Below the pieces are notes generated by a model, which saw only the letters and a list, made by a program, of their open reading frames with translations, ran no database searches and was not told where the DNA came from. This document shows, one piece after another, positions 22,528 to 35,689 of a stretch of DNA of 64,000 nucleotides; position 1 is the first letter of the stretch; every line of letters starts with the position of its first letter. The DNA is taken from positions 1,302,001-1,366,000 of the forward strand of contig WOAB01000226.1 of NCBI GenBank assembly GCA_027886185.1. The letters run 5' to 3'. The translations under genes were made by a program, and so were the position numbers. This DNA comes from Rheum nobile (lineage: Eukaryota; Streptophyta; Magnoliopsida; Caryophyllales; Polygonaceae).

Positions 22528-24733
22528 TGTAATATCCCTCATTTTATAAGGATATTTTGGAATTTTTCCAACTCCTGTATTACAAGTCAGATTAATTTTA
22601 GAGAGGTTCGGATATTCTGTAAATTGTTTGATCTCTGTAATATTTTTCTGAGTAATATAAAATACAGTTGACGTATATTCAAGGTTAAATAGTCGTTCGT
22701 GTACGAATATATTTAACCCGGAGTTAAGATATTTAACCCAAGATTTAAAACGGACAAGAGGGTGAAAAATGGTCTTGACTGCACCCCGCGGTCAAGTGGC
22801 CGCACCCGCGGCGAAGGCCAAATTTGGAGGCGGCAACAGAGTCGCCACCGCACCCAGCGGCCACGCCACCGCACCCCGCAGTGCAAGCCATCTTCGTCGC
22901 GATAAGATTTCTGAAAATCTTATCCTTGGCTGAGCAAGTTGCTCCACTTGTTGTTCCCTTGTTCCCAACTGGTCTCCTTACTTGTCCCCTATGAGGAAGC
23001 TCACTAATGGGCTATAAAAGGGGTCGAAATCAGAAAGGGAAGGAGCGTCATCTTCCTCCTCTGTTTTCTCCATTGAAGCACCAAGCTTTGAGCTTTGTTG
23101 TGAAGGTGTTCGAATACCTTTGAGTGATAAAAAGGTACTCCTAAGTGGTATTCAAAGGCCTAAGGTGTTGAGAGATCAAACCAAGAACGAATCAAAGTCG
23201 AACGAATTGATTTGGGTGAGTTCTCCATCGAAAAGTTGTCACGACCTTCGCCACTGTAACCTGGCCGCACCCGCGGCAGAGGCTCCACCGCACCCGCGGC
23301 GAGCCTTGTCCGAGTGTGTGTTCTTGGGTGTTTGGCTTGGGGCGAGGCTTGATTCCTTTGATTATTTTCCTATTCTTTTAGATTCAATTATGTAGATATT
23401 GAATCTAACTTAGGATTTCTTTATGGGTCGATCCGAAGGAATCTGTGTTGCCAGATCTGTCCCTATTTCGAGCCCGGAAATCCCATCGTCGTCTTTAAGC
23501 TTCTGCGGATCTAAGGCAAGTGGCGGTTCGCTCTTGCTCATCATTCCATATTTCAATTAATTATCAATTGTTTAGTTGTTAATTAATTTTGGATGATTTA
23601 CTGATTTATTATTCGTTGGGAACATCTTTATTAATAATTGATTAAAAGATGATATTATAATAGGTTGTATATCTGCTAGAACAACGCTATTATAGATATA
23701 ATTGATTAAAAGGTGATATTATACTAGGTTGTATATCTCCTAGATCAACGCTAGTATAAATATATGTTTATGATGTTGGCCATGTTGGCTTGGATGTGGA
23801 CTATTATTGTGTTGAACTGTTAGTTAGCACGAGTATTCGTAGGAACGCTTGGACTTTGCGAGGTCCATTTGTTTCATTATAACTTGGCAAATAACAGGGC
23901 GATCAAGACCATATGCCAAACTTTCTGGTCATGACCAACCGAGATGTGGATATAGAGGCTTGAACTCTGCAATGTGGATATAAAAGCTTATAACGTGATG
24001 TGAGTTTTGGAATTAAATCAGATAAGTGCTCTTGACGCACATAATTAATATACCTTCGGCGAGTAGTGTAGCTAGGCGATAGTACAGCTAGGAAAACTCA
24101 TCTTAACTTTTAAATCGCTCATATGCGATACTATGATTATGTGATTATTAATGTTCTCCAACATTTGTCATATTTCCGATAAGACTCATTTCCTTGGGAG
24201 TCTTCTCTTCGGTGCATATCTTATTTGATACTCATTCAGGGAAAGTACCGGGTTATGTATCATTCCGTCGGTTATTATTCGAGGGACAATGATAGTAAAC
24301 GGTTACGATCTCTCGAACCACTTTGCTTTGTACCCCTTGCTTGGTCTTTCATTAGACTAACCAACCGTAATTGTTCTCTGCATGGTTGGCTGGTGTTATC
24401 CGTTCGATTCGGCACATCAGATAAATTGCGGATCCGAGAAGGCTAGAACGACTATAAAGGCGAACGATGTTTTTGTTGTTATTTTAAGACTTCCGCTGTG
24501 TTAATTATGTTTTGTATTTAAGACTTCTGTTGTAATAATTCTGATAATGTATTTTGATGTATTTGGAATTATGCTGTAATTTCGAGACTTGGTTTTAATG
24601 GAAGTTATGATATGTTGCATCATAACTGTGGTTTAATGATTTATATCAACTGGAAAAGCCTTGGGTGACATCGGACAGTACGTCTGAGGTCACTGGCGGT
24701 AATACTTTCAAGAGGTTATTTGGGGGTGTTACA
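22528..24733 (+). repeat. 5' LTR of the Tekay-like element
   Basis: 2,206 bp, from TGTAATATCCCTC to GGGGGTGTTACA. A TATA box CTATAAAAGG is at 23012-23021, downstream of a GC-rich block with repeated CCGCACC and CCGCGG motifs (22780-22880). The same motifs recur at 23260-23300. Confidence 0.93.
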
Positions 24734-24737
24734 GACT

Positions 24738-24749
24738 TGGTATCAGAGC
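24738..24749 (+). other. Primer-binding site (initiator Met-tRNA)
   Basis: TGGTATCAGAGC, four bases after the 5' LTR, is complementary to the 3' end of plant initiator methionine tRNA. Confidence 0.95.
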
Positions 24750-25193
24750 CGATTTTTTTTTCTTTCGGGTTGGGTTTAAAATGTTTTATTGGAACAAAAT
24801 TTTTAAACCGATCACTCGTTTGAAATTGAGAAATGTTTTCGAAGGCTCTGAATTTTCAAAGAAAATTTTTACCGTTCATAGTCGTGCCTTCTCTTTAGTC
24901 TGATATAGAAACGAACTTCCATATTTAGAAAGACTAATTCTCTGTTCGTCACCCGTAATTCTGAGTACTTTCGTTTCTCTTCAGAGGACTCGGAAGAAGC
25001 CGAGGTGATTTCGCCATCTCTAGTAAGGCTTGAATTCCCAGTTCCCTCGTTAAGATTTAAGGTTATAGAACCCAGTAACTCGGTTTGAATTCATCAATAG
25101 AAATTACCAAGTTAATCTACTCTGAGTTGATTACATTAAGTATTTTTGAGAAATATTAATGTATAAAATACTTGGAACCTGATCGATAAACAG
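24750..25193 (+). other. Untranslated leader of the Tekay-like element
   Basis: Sequence between the primer site and the gag start at 25194. No open frame or repeat was recognised. Confidence 0.6.
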
Positions 25194-25862
25194 ATGGTGA
25201 ACATGAGGAACACTATTCGTGTTGGTGTTGTGCCAAACAATAACCCTAGACCAAATGTGAGGAATGTTACGAACCCTGGAAAGGAACACGAGTTTGTTGC
25301 TCACAACAATCCAGTGGGCAATGACCAAGTTCAGGTCAACACACCAGTAATGTTTGATGCCGCAACAATAGAGGCAATCCGGGGTTTGGTGATACAAGCG
25401 CTCATCGACATTATACGAACAATCGCGCCTCAGGCACAAGTTATGCCAGATCCTCTAGCGGTTCCCAGATTTGAGGAGCCAGCTATCCAAATACCTCATG
25501 AGGATACTGTCGGGAATAGAGACAATTATGGCCAAGCATTGAAAGCCATAAGCTCTATAAGGCCTGACAGCTACGATGGGGAAGAAGAGCCAATAAAGAA
25601 GCGTAATAGCCAGAGGCAAGTGCAGAACCAGTCTCAGGCAAGTAGGTTTAAACGTCCTGCGCCATCGTCTGATTTTGCCAAATCTGGCCGAGCAAAGACA
25701 GAAATGACTCAAGGTGGGTCAACACAGCAATCGGAGCAAAACAAGAGTTTGATCCAGTGCTACAACTGTAGTACGCACGGGCACAAGAGTAATGTGTGCC
25801 CAAAGGAGAAGATGTGCTTTACCTGCAAAAGGGAAGGACATTTACAGGCGTTCTGTCAATGA
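25194..25862 (+). pseudogene. Gag remnant with two zinc knuckles, core deleted
   Basis: A 222-residue frame. The N-terminus ends in a conserved gag lead-in (RPDSYDGEEEP, near 25563-25595), but the retrotransposon gag core that should follow is absent. The text jumps straight to the linker (IKKRNSQRQ) and two CCHC knuckles, CYNCSTHGHKSNVC near 25759-25800 and CFTCKREGHLQAFC near 25816-25857. It stops at 25860. Function in particle assembly is unlikely without the core. Confidence 0.85.
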
Positions 25863-26199
25863 AAGAGGCAGAAAGGAGCTAAGTCACGACAGGGGTCTGT
25901 TAATCAGAACAACCAATCCAGGATCAGTCCGGTGGAAGCTCCTAGTCCTTTGCTGCGGACAACTGCGCAGAACAAAGGGGAAAGCCCCAATGGCTTCTGG
26001 AGGTCTGGGTCAACACTCTTACGTTATGCGTGAAGCGTATGGACTCGATGCTCCAAATGCTTAAAGTGCCTTATACCTTCATCCTACTTTTGTTGTATGT
26101 TGTGAATTCGGGTGTTATCCAGTCCTTCGTTTCATATAGTTGTGTTTTTAAGTTTAAATCAGTGTAGCAAGGTTTGTAAACCTTTCGTTGTAAACCTTC

Positions 26200-27530
26200 C
26201 TATTAATAAATATTTGGTTAGAACCAAGCTTCTGTCAGAATTTCCGGTTACCATTCAGGGTAAGAAGTTGAGTCAGATTTGATCTGTATAGCCATGGCTC
26301 CAAACGACATTATTCTCGGTATAGATTGGCTGATGCGTCATGGGGCGGTGATCGACTTTAGTACAAGGACGGTGACGGTGTCATCTGGGGGCCAATTCAT
26401 GTGCAAGTTTAAGGGTCGGAATAACGCTGATAACGGCAGGCTTATCAATGTGATGGCTGCGTTTAAGCTACTACGACAAGGTTGTGTCGGGTATCTTTGC
26501 TACCTGGATCCGCCCGCGAAAGATGAACCTTCAGTTCTTGATATTCCAGTGGTTAGAGAATTTTCGGATGTCTTTTCGGAAGAAATTCCTGGATTACCCC
26601 CGAAGCGTGACGTGGAATTTTCTATCGATCTCGAGCCTGGTACCGCACCGATTTCTAAATCACCATACCGGATGGCTCCTGCAGAGATGAAAGAGTTGAA
26701 GAAGCAACTTGAGGATCTTCTCGACAAAGGTTATGTAAGGTCGAGCGCATCACCTTGGGGTGCTCCGGTGTTATTTAAGAAGGATGGATCGTTTCGACTT
26801 TGCATCGACTATCGTGAGTTGAATAAAGTCGCGATCAAGAACAAATATCCTTTGCCAAGGATTGATGATCTGTTAGATCAACTACAAGGAGAAAAAGTCT
26901 TTTCCAAGATCGATCTAAGATCTGGTTATCACCAGCTCAAGATTCGTGAGGAAGATATTCCGAGGACTGCATTCCGGACGAGATATGGTCACTACGAGTT
27001 CGTAGTCACGCCATTTGGACTTACCAATGCTCCAGCAGCCTTCATGGATCTGATGAATTGATGTTTTCACCAGTACTTGGATAAGTTCGTGGTGGTCTTC
27101 ATCGATGACATTTTGATCTACTCCCCAAGCGTGGAAGCTCATGAGGAACATCTTCGGATTATTATCAGTCCTTAGACAAAATCAATTATATGCAAAATTG
27201 TCTAAGTGCGACTTTTGGATCAAGGAAGTGGCTTTCTTAGGCCATGTGATCAATGAGAATGGGGTGATAGTTGATCCTCAGAAGATTGAAGCAGTAGCCA
27301 ATTAGAAGCGGACTCAGAACGTGAAGGAGGTGCGTAGTTTTCTAGGACTTGCGGGTTACTACAGACGGTTCGTAGAGGAGTTTTCTAAGATCGCTCTACC
27401 TATGACCGGTCTGCTCCGCAAGGCCCATAAGAAATTTGTCTGGAATGACAAGTGCGAGGCCAGTTTTCAGGAATTGAAACAGTGTCTGACCTCTACACCA
27501 GTATTAGCGCTACTAAAGGGAAATGTATAA
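26200..27530 (+). pseudogene. Protease end and reverse transcriptase of the Tekay-like element
   Basis: The protease C-terminal part reads SEFPVTIQGKKLSQ near 26232 and IILGIDWLMRHGAVIDF near 26309-26356. Reverse transcriptase runs from VREFSDVFSEEIPGLPP near 26554 through YPLPRIDDLLDQL, FSKIDLRSGYHQ and the catalytic FIDDILIYS near 27101. TGA at 27059 interrupts just before the catalytic motif, and a shift near 27165 moves the rest to another frame. The end of the domain reads VRSFLGLAGYYRRFVEEFSKIA at 27351-27395. Coding ends near 27525, where RNase H should start. The protease N-terminus (25863-26200) is unreadable. Confidence 0.9.
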
Positions 27531-29205
27531 GAGAGATAGTTCATAGGGAACTCGTTTCCTCTATTACGACCTTGAGTGGGACTTTAGAGTTCAGAGTTGT
27601 GGATACAACCGGTGTAGGACCAATGGTTAAGGGTTGCTTTTGAAAAGCCGAGTGTGCAAATTCATAAGTATTATCTTGGAAGATCTATTCGAAGTTTCGT
27701 TTTGGGGTCTGTTATGAGACTTCCTTTAGAGAAGCAATATAAGGATTAGACAGACAATGATTGATGACTATTATGGCGATTTGATGTCACGATTAAGGAA
27801 ATAAGTGATTAGGCTCAACTGTGCTAATTGATTTATTGCGATCCTATTTCAAAGAAACTAGAGGCCTGAGTTGGCAGTGAATTTTAGGGCCAAATTTAAG
27901 TAGGCCAAAGGATTGGAGTTAGAATGTTGTCCTTTCGAGGAATAAAGAGTTATGACACTTGGGAATTTACAAGATTCAATATTTGGACTTTATGTGATTG
28001 GACCATCCATAAGGTGTATGGTACAACCCTTATTGGAAAGATCAGGTTGTGAAGTTACTGTATTAAGGAAGAGGCCACTTAAATGGAAGGATTTCAGTTT
28101 AGGGATCGATCATGTTGATGATTTCGATAAACTGAAGGATTTAGTACATAGATTAAGTTTATGTATGCTTAAGGAGTAAAGTAACAATGTTACTCGTGTA
28201 CATCTATTGAAGGATTAAGACGCAAGTGATTAATTCGGTTGGTAATGAATCATTTAGCAATTCGATACTTTGAGAAAATAGGAGTAAGCTCTCATGTGAT
28301 TGGGTTGAGGAGCATATGAATAAATGTTGTGATTATTCTTGGAGAAAGTATGGGAATCTTAAAGGATTTAAGTTAGAAATGACATAAGGTCAAACTTACT
28401 CCAGATAATTGATGGAATAGTAAGAGGTACCTTTAAGGAAATTGAGGATGTAATGTTTTGAGGTTACTAAGAGTTGACAATTGGGTTGTAAAGAATTAAG
28501 ATGTGAATTTTGGGATTTTGCATATAAGGAAATTGTGAGGGAGATGCGTATTCTCCTATTAAAGGTATAATATATAGAGATGAGGTTGCGGATGAGATCA
28601 AGTGGACTTGAGAAAAAGGGGCAACCCACGTTGGTTAAGGTAATCTTATAAAATGTTCGGGTGAGACAAGAGTATAATCCTATGGAATGGATTAGTGAAT
28701 CATGTTGTGGTAATCAGGCATAGATTGTGAGATAAATATATGGCATAAGGGTCGGATATGATAAGGGTATCAAGTGAATCGTTTATGTAAGGTTTGTATG
28801 ACAGGTGGAAGTACTAAGTTGTAGTACTGTTGATTTCTAAGTATATATTCAAGGACCAAACTGTCGAAAGAAGGTTAGTAGAAAGATGTTGTATTCTTCT
28901 ATGAAAGGACATTAAGGTCTTCCGGAGGAAGAATGCATGACAGCAAGGTTACATTGGAGATTTTTGTAAGGATACTCTGGCTAAGGCAATGGTAATCATG
29001 TAGATGATTACATCTATTCTATCGAGAGTAAGGATTGTAGACCAAATTGGTTAAGGATACCAACCTAAGGAGGTTAGGGTATTTACTTCGAGAGAAGTTT
29101 AGAAGTAAGAGTAAGAGAATATGTATTCTGATAATTAGTATAGCGAATCTATTGTGGTGATCATAACTTTGAGAATGGTCACGAGTTAGTACAAGTATAG
29201 CATAT
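27531..29205 (+). other. C-poor block replacing RNase H and integrase core
   Basis: About 1.7 kb with no recognisable RNase H or integrase sequence on either strand. The plus strand is markedly poor in C and rich in A, G and T; some lines hold only 3-6 C in 60 bases. The reading resumes in integrase at about 29217. The short frames inside show no domain. A similar strand bias, in minus orientation, occurs at 63031-64000 next to another gypsy LTR. Confidence 0.7.
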
Positions 29206-29216
29206 GGCGATAGGAT

Positions 29217-29939
29217 ATGCTGAGAACTTGTGTACTCGATCGTCCGACTAGCTGGAGGGACAACCTGAGTCTGATTGAGTTCACATACAATAATAGCTGG
29301 CATGCTACTATCAAGATGGCTCCATTCGAGGCTTTATACGGTCGAAAGTGCAGATCTCCGATTTGTTGGGATGAGAATGCCGACAAGATTCTGCTCGGAC
29401 CAGAGCTAGTCGAAAGGACCGCCTCAGACATTGCCTTGATAAGACAAAGAATGTTGACCGCCCAGAGTCGACAAAAGTCTTACGCTGACCCGAAGCGTAG
29501 GAATGTTGAATTCGAGGTTGGTGACAAAGTATTTGTCAAGGTGTCACCATCCAAAGGTGTGTTCAGATTTGGTAAGCGTGGGAAGCTTAACCCTCGCTAC
29601 GTGAGACCATTCGAGATCCTTGATAGGGTGGGATCTCTAGCGTACCGTTTGGCATTGCTGCCATCGGCACATCCAGTGCACAACGTGTTTCACGTATCCT
29701 TGTTAAGGAAGTATGTGTCAGATGAATCTCATGTGCTAAGTTATGAAGACATCGAGATCCAGGCAAACAGTACCTACGAGGAGATACCTGTGCGTATTCT
29801 CGAGCGTCGTGAGAAGCAGCTACGCAGCAGGGTGGTACCGTTGGTACGAATTTTGTGGTCCAAGTCAGGAACCGAAGAGGTTACTTGGGAGACTGAAGAG
29901 GATATGCTTAGACGCTTTCCCGAGTTGTTTTCGGCCTAG
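29217..29939 (+). pseudogene. Integrase C-terminal half with chromodomain-like tail
   Basis: About 240 residues. The end of the integrase core reads SLIEFTYNNSWHATIKMAPF and EALYGRKCRSPICW. Then come the GPF-type domain (FEVGDKVFVKVSPSKG, LNPRYVRPFEILDRVG, HPVHNVFHVSLLRKY) and a chromodomain-like tail (ERREKQLRSRVVPLVRILW, EEVTWETEEDMLRRFPELF). The frame is intact to the stop at 29937-29939, but all catalytic residues are upstream and missing. The tail places the element in the chromovirus group, most like Tekay/Del. Confidence 0.9.
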
Positions 29940-29969
29940 AATAATCAAGTTCCGGGGTCGAAACTTCTT

Positions 29970-29983
29970 TTAAGGGGGGCGGG
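29970..29983 (+). other. Polypurine tract
   Basis: TTAAGGGGGGCGGG just before the 3' LTR start at 29987, the expected place for second-strand priming. Confidence 0.85.
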
Positions 29984-29986
29984 TAA

Positions 29987-31636
29987 TGTAATATCCCTCA
30001 TTTTATAAGGATATTTTGGAATTTTTCCAACTCCTGTATTATAAGTCGGATTAGTTTTAGAGAGGTTCAGACATTCTGTAAATTGTTTGATCTCTGTAAT
30101 ATTTTTCTGAGTAATATAAAATACAGTTGACTTATGTTCAAGGTTAAATAGTCATTCGTGTACGAATATATTTAACCCGGGGTTAAGATATTTAACCCAA
30201 GATTTAAAACGGACAAGAGGGTGAAAAATGGCCTTGACCACACCCCGCGGTCAAGTGGCCGCACCCGCGGCGAAGGCCAAATTTGGAGGCGGCAACAGAG
30301 TCGCCACCGCACCCAGCGGCCATGCCACCGTACCCCGCAGTGCAAGCCATCTTCGTCGCGATAAGATTTCTGAAAATCTTATCCTTGGCCGAGCAAGTTG
30401 CTCCACTTGTTGTTCCCTTGTTCCCAGCTGGTCTCCTTGCTTGTCCCCTCTGAGGAAGCTCACTGATGGGCTATAAAAGGGGTCAAAATCAGAAAGGGAA
30501 GGAGCGTCATCTTCCTCCTCTGTTTTCTCCTCTGTTTTCTCCATTGAAGCACCAAGCTTTGAGCTTTGTTGTGAAGGTGTTCGAATACCTTTGAGTGATA
30601 AAAAGGTACTCCTAAGTGGTATTCAAAGGCCTAAGGTGTTGGGAGATCAAACCAAGAACGAATCAAAGTCGAACGAATTGATTTGGGTGAGTTCTCCATC
30701 GAAAAGTTGTCACGACCTTCGCCACTGTAACCTGGCCGTACCCGCGGCAGAGGCTCCACCGCACCCGTGGCGAGCCTTGTCCGAGTGTGTGTTCTTGGGT
30801 GTTTGGCTTGGGGCGAGGCTTGATTCCTTTGATTCTTTTCCTATTCTTTTAGATTGAATTATGTAGATATTGAATCTAACTTAGGATTTCTTTATGGGTC
30901 GATCCGAAGGAATCTGTGTTGCCAGATCTGTCCCTGTTTCGAGCCCGGAAATCCCATCGTCGTATTTATGCTTCTGCGGATCTAAGGCAAGTGGCGGTTC
31001 GCTCTTGCTCATCATTTCATATTTCAATTAATTATCAATTGTTTAGTTGTTAATTAATTTGGGATGATTTACTGATTTATTATTCGTTGGGAACAACTTT
31101 GTTAATAATTGATTAAAAGATGATATTATAATAGGTTGTATATCTGCTAGAACAACGCTATTATAGATATAATTGATTAAAAGATGATACAATGATAGTA
31201 AACGGTTACGATCTCTCGAACCACTCTGCTTTGTACCCCTTGCTTGGTCTTTCATTAGACTAACCAACCGTAATTGTTCTCTGCATGGTTGGCTGGTGTC
31301 ATCCGTTCGATTCGGCACATCAGATAAATTGCGGATCCGAGAAGGCTAGAACGACTATAAAGGCGAACGATGTTTTTGTTTTTATTTTAAGACTTCCGCT
31401 GTGTTAATTATGTTTTGTATTTAAGACTTCCGCTGTAATAATTCTGATAATGTATTTTGATGTATTTGGAATTATGCTGTAATTCCGAGACTTGGTTTTA
31501 ATGGAAGTTATGATATGTTGCATCATAACTGTGGTTTAATGATTTATATCAACTGGAAAAGCCTTGGGTGACATCGGACAGTACGTCTGAGGTCACTGGC
31601 GGTAATACTTTCAAGAGGTTATTTGGGAGTGTTACA
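29987..31636 (+). repeat. 3' LTR of the Tekay-like element, internally deleted
   Basis: 1,650 bp with TGTAATATCCC...GAGTGTTACA ends. Relative to the 5' LTR it lacks about 570 bp (counterpart of roughly 23717-24283); the junction is near 31188. It has an extra copy of a 12-base CTCTGTTTTCTC phrase near 30525. The TATA box CTATAAAAGG is at 30471-30480. Confidence 0.93.
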
Positions 31637-33641
31637 ACTGAAACATATGAAGAGGCATGATCAAGAAAAGATTCTGAAAGACCAAGTCTCACAGAAATCA
31701 ATCCCGAAGAAAACTCCAACGAATTGAGTCTTATCGAAAATATGACAAATGTTGGGGAACATTAATTAATCATACAAGCGTTCAAAAACGACTTGATGTT
31801 TCGGTTCACGACCAACCTCACCGCTTAACGCGAATCCAGATTGGAAAGAGAACGGTAGTCTGATCAAAGTCAAGACGAGCTTTCCTAGCTGCACTATTCC
31901 CTAGCTGCACTACTCGTCTGAAGTATATTAATCATGTGCTACGACGGCACTTATCTTATTTTAATTCCCAAACGCGCATCACGTTATAGATTTTTAAATA
32001 TATGTTTCGCCATGAGGGACATATATTGAGTATATGTTTCATCATGAGGGACATATAGGATATATGTTTCGCCATGAGGGACATACTCCTGAATGGGACG
32101 AATCCCAAGATTTGTAGCATCAGTTAAGTGCCACCATCTCTATACCCGAGTATAGAGATCGGTCATGACCCACCAAATGGTTTTTTGGGTTTATCACCCT
32201 TTGCACCATTAATCATTATTAAGAAACGACTGGACCTCGAATAGTCCATCGCTCCTACGAATACTCGTGCTAACTAAACAGTTCAACACCGTAATAATCA
32301 TATCACAGTCCTCTAGACTATCATCATAATAATATAGATATTCATAATAGCGTTGTTCTAACAGATATATAACCTATTATAATATCATATTCTTTTCATA
32401 TTGTTGCCCTCCCGGCAATCCTCATAAAATATATATCTATAATAGCGTTGTTCTAACAGATATACAACCTATTATAATATTGTATTTTAATCCATATCAT
32501 TTATCAAAACTGATCCCAACAAAACAGTAAATCATTCCAAATTAATTAACAATCAAACTATTGATAATTAATGGAAATATGGAATGATGAGCAAGAGCGA
32601 ACCGCCACTTGCCTTAGATTAGACGAAGCTTTAACAAGCTTAGAGATAACGGTTTCCGAGTCCGAAACTGGGACAGATCCTGGACAATAATTCCCTCTGG
32701 AATGACCCATAACGAGACCCTAAGTTAGATTCAATATCTACATATATGAATCTAAAAGAATAAGGAAGGAATCAAAGGAGTCAAGCCTCGCCCAAAGCCA
32801 AACGCCCAAGAACACACACCTCGGACAAGCTCACCACGGGGTGCAGTAGAGCCTCTGCCGCGGGTGCGGCCAAGTGCCAGGGGCTAGAGCTTCGACAAAT
32901 TTTCGGGGAGAAACTCACCCAAATCGATTCGTTCGACTTCGATTCGTTGTGGTTTTGATCTCCCAACACCTTAGATCTTTGAATAACACTCAAGAACACC
33001 TTTGTAAACACTCAAAGGGGTTCGATCACTTCTCAAACAAAGCTCAAAACTCGGCACGGCAATGGAGATTTCTAGAGGAAGGGGATGAAGTTGCAGCTGA
33101 GTTATGGCCCTCTTCCTCAACTCCCTCCCTCCTTTTATAGGCCAACCAAGCAGCTTACACTCAGGAGACAACAACCAAGAGGTGTCCCGACAATCAGACG
33201 TAGCCCAAGTGAGTCACCAAGGCTAGGTTCTGCTGCCGTCGAGTTGCAGTGCAACTTGCGAAGCGACAGCGCCTCACCGCGTGGTGCGGCTAGGGTGCGG
33301 TGGGGGTGTGGTGGCCGACTCGTGACCGCCACTGGCATTGGCCTTCGCCGCGGGTGCGGCAGGGTGCGGCCAGGGTGCGGTCAAGGCCAATTTTGCCCCC
33401 CTTGACCCGTTTTGTCGTTTTTACCAAGGGGTAAAAATATTCTTAACTCCGGGTTAAATATATTCGTACATGAATGACCCTTTTAACCCAAAGATACCTT
33501 AACTGTATTTTATATTACTCAGAAAAATATTATAGAGGTCGCACATTGCATAGAATGTCCGTACTTCTCTGAATTTAATCTGACTTGTAATATGGTCATA
33601 AGAAAATTCAAAATTACCTTTACAAAATGAGGGATATTACA
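31637..33641 (-). mobile_element. Solo LTR A (minus), 5'-end segment
   Basis: It continues LTR A after the nested element: the sequence from 31642 matches the reverse complement of the neighbouring LTR (GAGTCTTATCGAAAATATGAC) and runs to TGTAATATCCCTC on the minus strand at 33641. A minus-strand TATA box (CCTATAAAAGG) is near 33132-33142. Repeated TATGTTTCGCCATGAGGGACATA phrases occur near 32000-32090. No internal retroviral domain is present, so the whole (about 2.5 kb without insertions) is a solo LTR flanked by AAATT. Confidence 0.9.
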
Positions 33642-34695
33642 AAATTGATTATAACTATATGATATAATCATAGTATACAACTATAGAATATAACAAAATT
33701 GGATATAACTATAGGTTATAATCATAGTATATAACTATAGGATATAACCATATGATATAACTATAGGATATAATCATAATATATAAATATAAGATATAAC
33801 CAGAGGATATAACCAAACTGGATATAACTATAGGTTATAATCATAGTATATAACTATAGGATATAACCATATTGGATATAACTATTGGTTATAATATAAC
33901 CTTATGATATAACTATAGGATATAATCATAGTATATAAATATAGAATATAACCATATGATATAACCAAATTGGATATAACTATAGGTTATAATCATAGTA
34001 TATAACTATATGATATAATCATATGATATAACTATAAGATATAATCATAGTATATAATTATAGAATATAACCAAATTGGATGTAACTATAAGATATAATC
34101 ATAGTATATAACTATAGAATATAACCATAGGATATAACCAAATTGGATATAACAATATGTTATAATCATAGTATATAGTTATAGAATATAACTATAGGAT
34201 ATAACCATATGACATAATTATAAGATATAACTATAGGATATAATCATAGTATATAACTATAGAATATAACCATGAGATATAACCATATGATATAACTATA
34301 GGATATAATCATAGTATATAACTATAGAATATAACTATAGGATACAACCATATGATATAACTATAGGATATAATGACAGTATAGAACTATAGAATATAAT
34401 CATAGGATATAACCATGTGATATTACTATAGGATATAACCATAGTTATATTACTATAGGATATAACCATAGTTATATTCTATAGTTATATACTATGATTA
34501 TATCCTATAGTTATATCTAATTTGGTTATATCCTATGGTTATATTCTATAGTTATAAGTTATGATTATATCCTATAGTTATATCATATGGTTATATCCTA
34601 TAGTTATATTCTATAGTTATATACTATGATTATAACATATAGTTATATCCAATTTGGTTATATCCTATGGTTATATTCTATAGTTATATACTATG
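33642..34695. repeat. 13-bp satellite array, middle part
   Basis: Continues the array of 18553-18845. Monomers RATATAACYATAG alternate in a loose higher-order pattern with an ACCAAATTGG variant. From about 34450 the orientation flips to the complement (CTATAGTTATATACTATG) until 34695. Confidence 0.92.
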
Positions 34696-35689
34696 ATCTG
34701 GACGTCTAGATTATGTCCTCAAAATTTGAGTGCAATCGGATCAAGGAATAGAAAGTTGTGTTGATTCTACTGAGAGGTCGCTGAGAGTTTCAGGAAGGAG
34801 TTCAACGAGAAAAGTGTTTTGGATGGAGGACGATTTAGTTTTTTGATGATTTTTTATGGAGATGACATCTAGATCTGGAGGAGGAGATGGGCGATTGATG
34901 GAGATGAAGTTGGTGACGCAAGGATGGAGATGGAAGCGTCAATGAAGGGATAGGTATTCCCTTTGGCTGGATGCTACTCACCAACAAAGGAAGAACAAAG
35001 GGCTGGTTTTACCTTGAGATTTGACACACTCAATGAACAATCAACAATGGCTTGATGCAACACACAAGCAAGGAGGATGAAGAAGACCGTTCTTCAGCCA
35101 AAGAGAGAAAAAGAGCTTTCTAAGAAAACAATAATTTCTTTGTGAATCTGATTCAACGAGGTTCTGAAAATGCCAGAGCTGCGGCCTTGTAAAGGCCAAA
35201 AATAAAAAAAAACAAAGGAAAATACAAGTTGCGGCCCATCAAGGCCCATTAAGCCTTACAAAGGTGAAAACCTTAAATTAAATGTAAAAATAACTAAACC
35301 AATGTCTAAAAATGTCATGAGCTATGTGGTAGGCCCCTCTGCCCTCACAAAAAAAAAACTTTTTTTTTCAAAAAAAAATTAATTTTTTAAAAGCTTTTTT
35401 ACCCTTATTTAATATAAAAATATAATTTCAGCTAGCCCAAATAGAATTTCTTCCCTTCATCTCATTTGAAAATGCAATTTCAGCCAGTCCTAACAAATTT
35501 AAGTCACAAAATTAAAACTACTTAAGATTTGTTTCCTCATATCATGTGAAAATTACCTTAAGGTTCATAAAAAAGTTAAAATTGATTTTTTGCGAAATAG
35601 AATTTAAGCCACGTTAGATTTAAGCCACACACAAATTTTACCGTACAGGATTTTAGCCCCCTCTGGATAAAATCCTGGCTCCGCCCCTG
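34696..35689 (-). other. Unclassified insertion within the satellite
   Basis: About 1 kb of non-satellite DNA splits the array. The right edge reads on the minus strand CAGGGGCGGAGCCAGGATTTT, a common start of plant dispersed repeats, followed by A/T-rich sequence. The left part (34696-35330) is G-rich and contains no open domain. No clear target duplication beyond GAT was seen. Confidence 0.4.

Larger units (their letters stand above)
22528..31636 (+). mobile_element. Complete but rearranged Tekay/Del-like gypsy element
   Basis: 9,109 bp with two LTRs (22528-24733 and 29987-31636), a Met-tRNA primer site at 24738, a polypurine tract near 29970, and a perfect 5-bp duplication ACTGA (22523-22527 and 31637-31641). 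It sits inside solo LTR A. Internal coding is heavily altered: the gag core is missing and RNase H with the integrase core is replaced by unrelated C-poor DNA. It is non-autonomous, yet its ends are intact. The LTRs differ at 30 or more positions by eye (about 2%), so it is not a very recent insertion. Confidence 0.93.

Noticed and set aside
23120..23395. A 91-residue frame also present at 30591 in the other LTR
   Set aside because: It is conserved only because both lie in the LTR pair; no domain, and it lies in the R/U5 part of the LTR just downstream of the TATA box.
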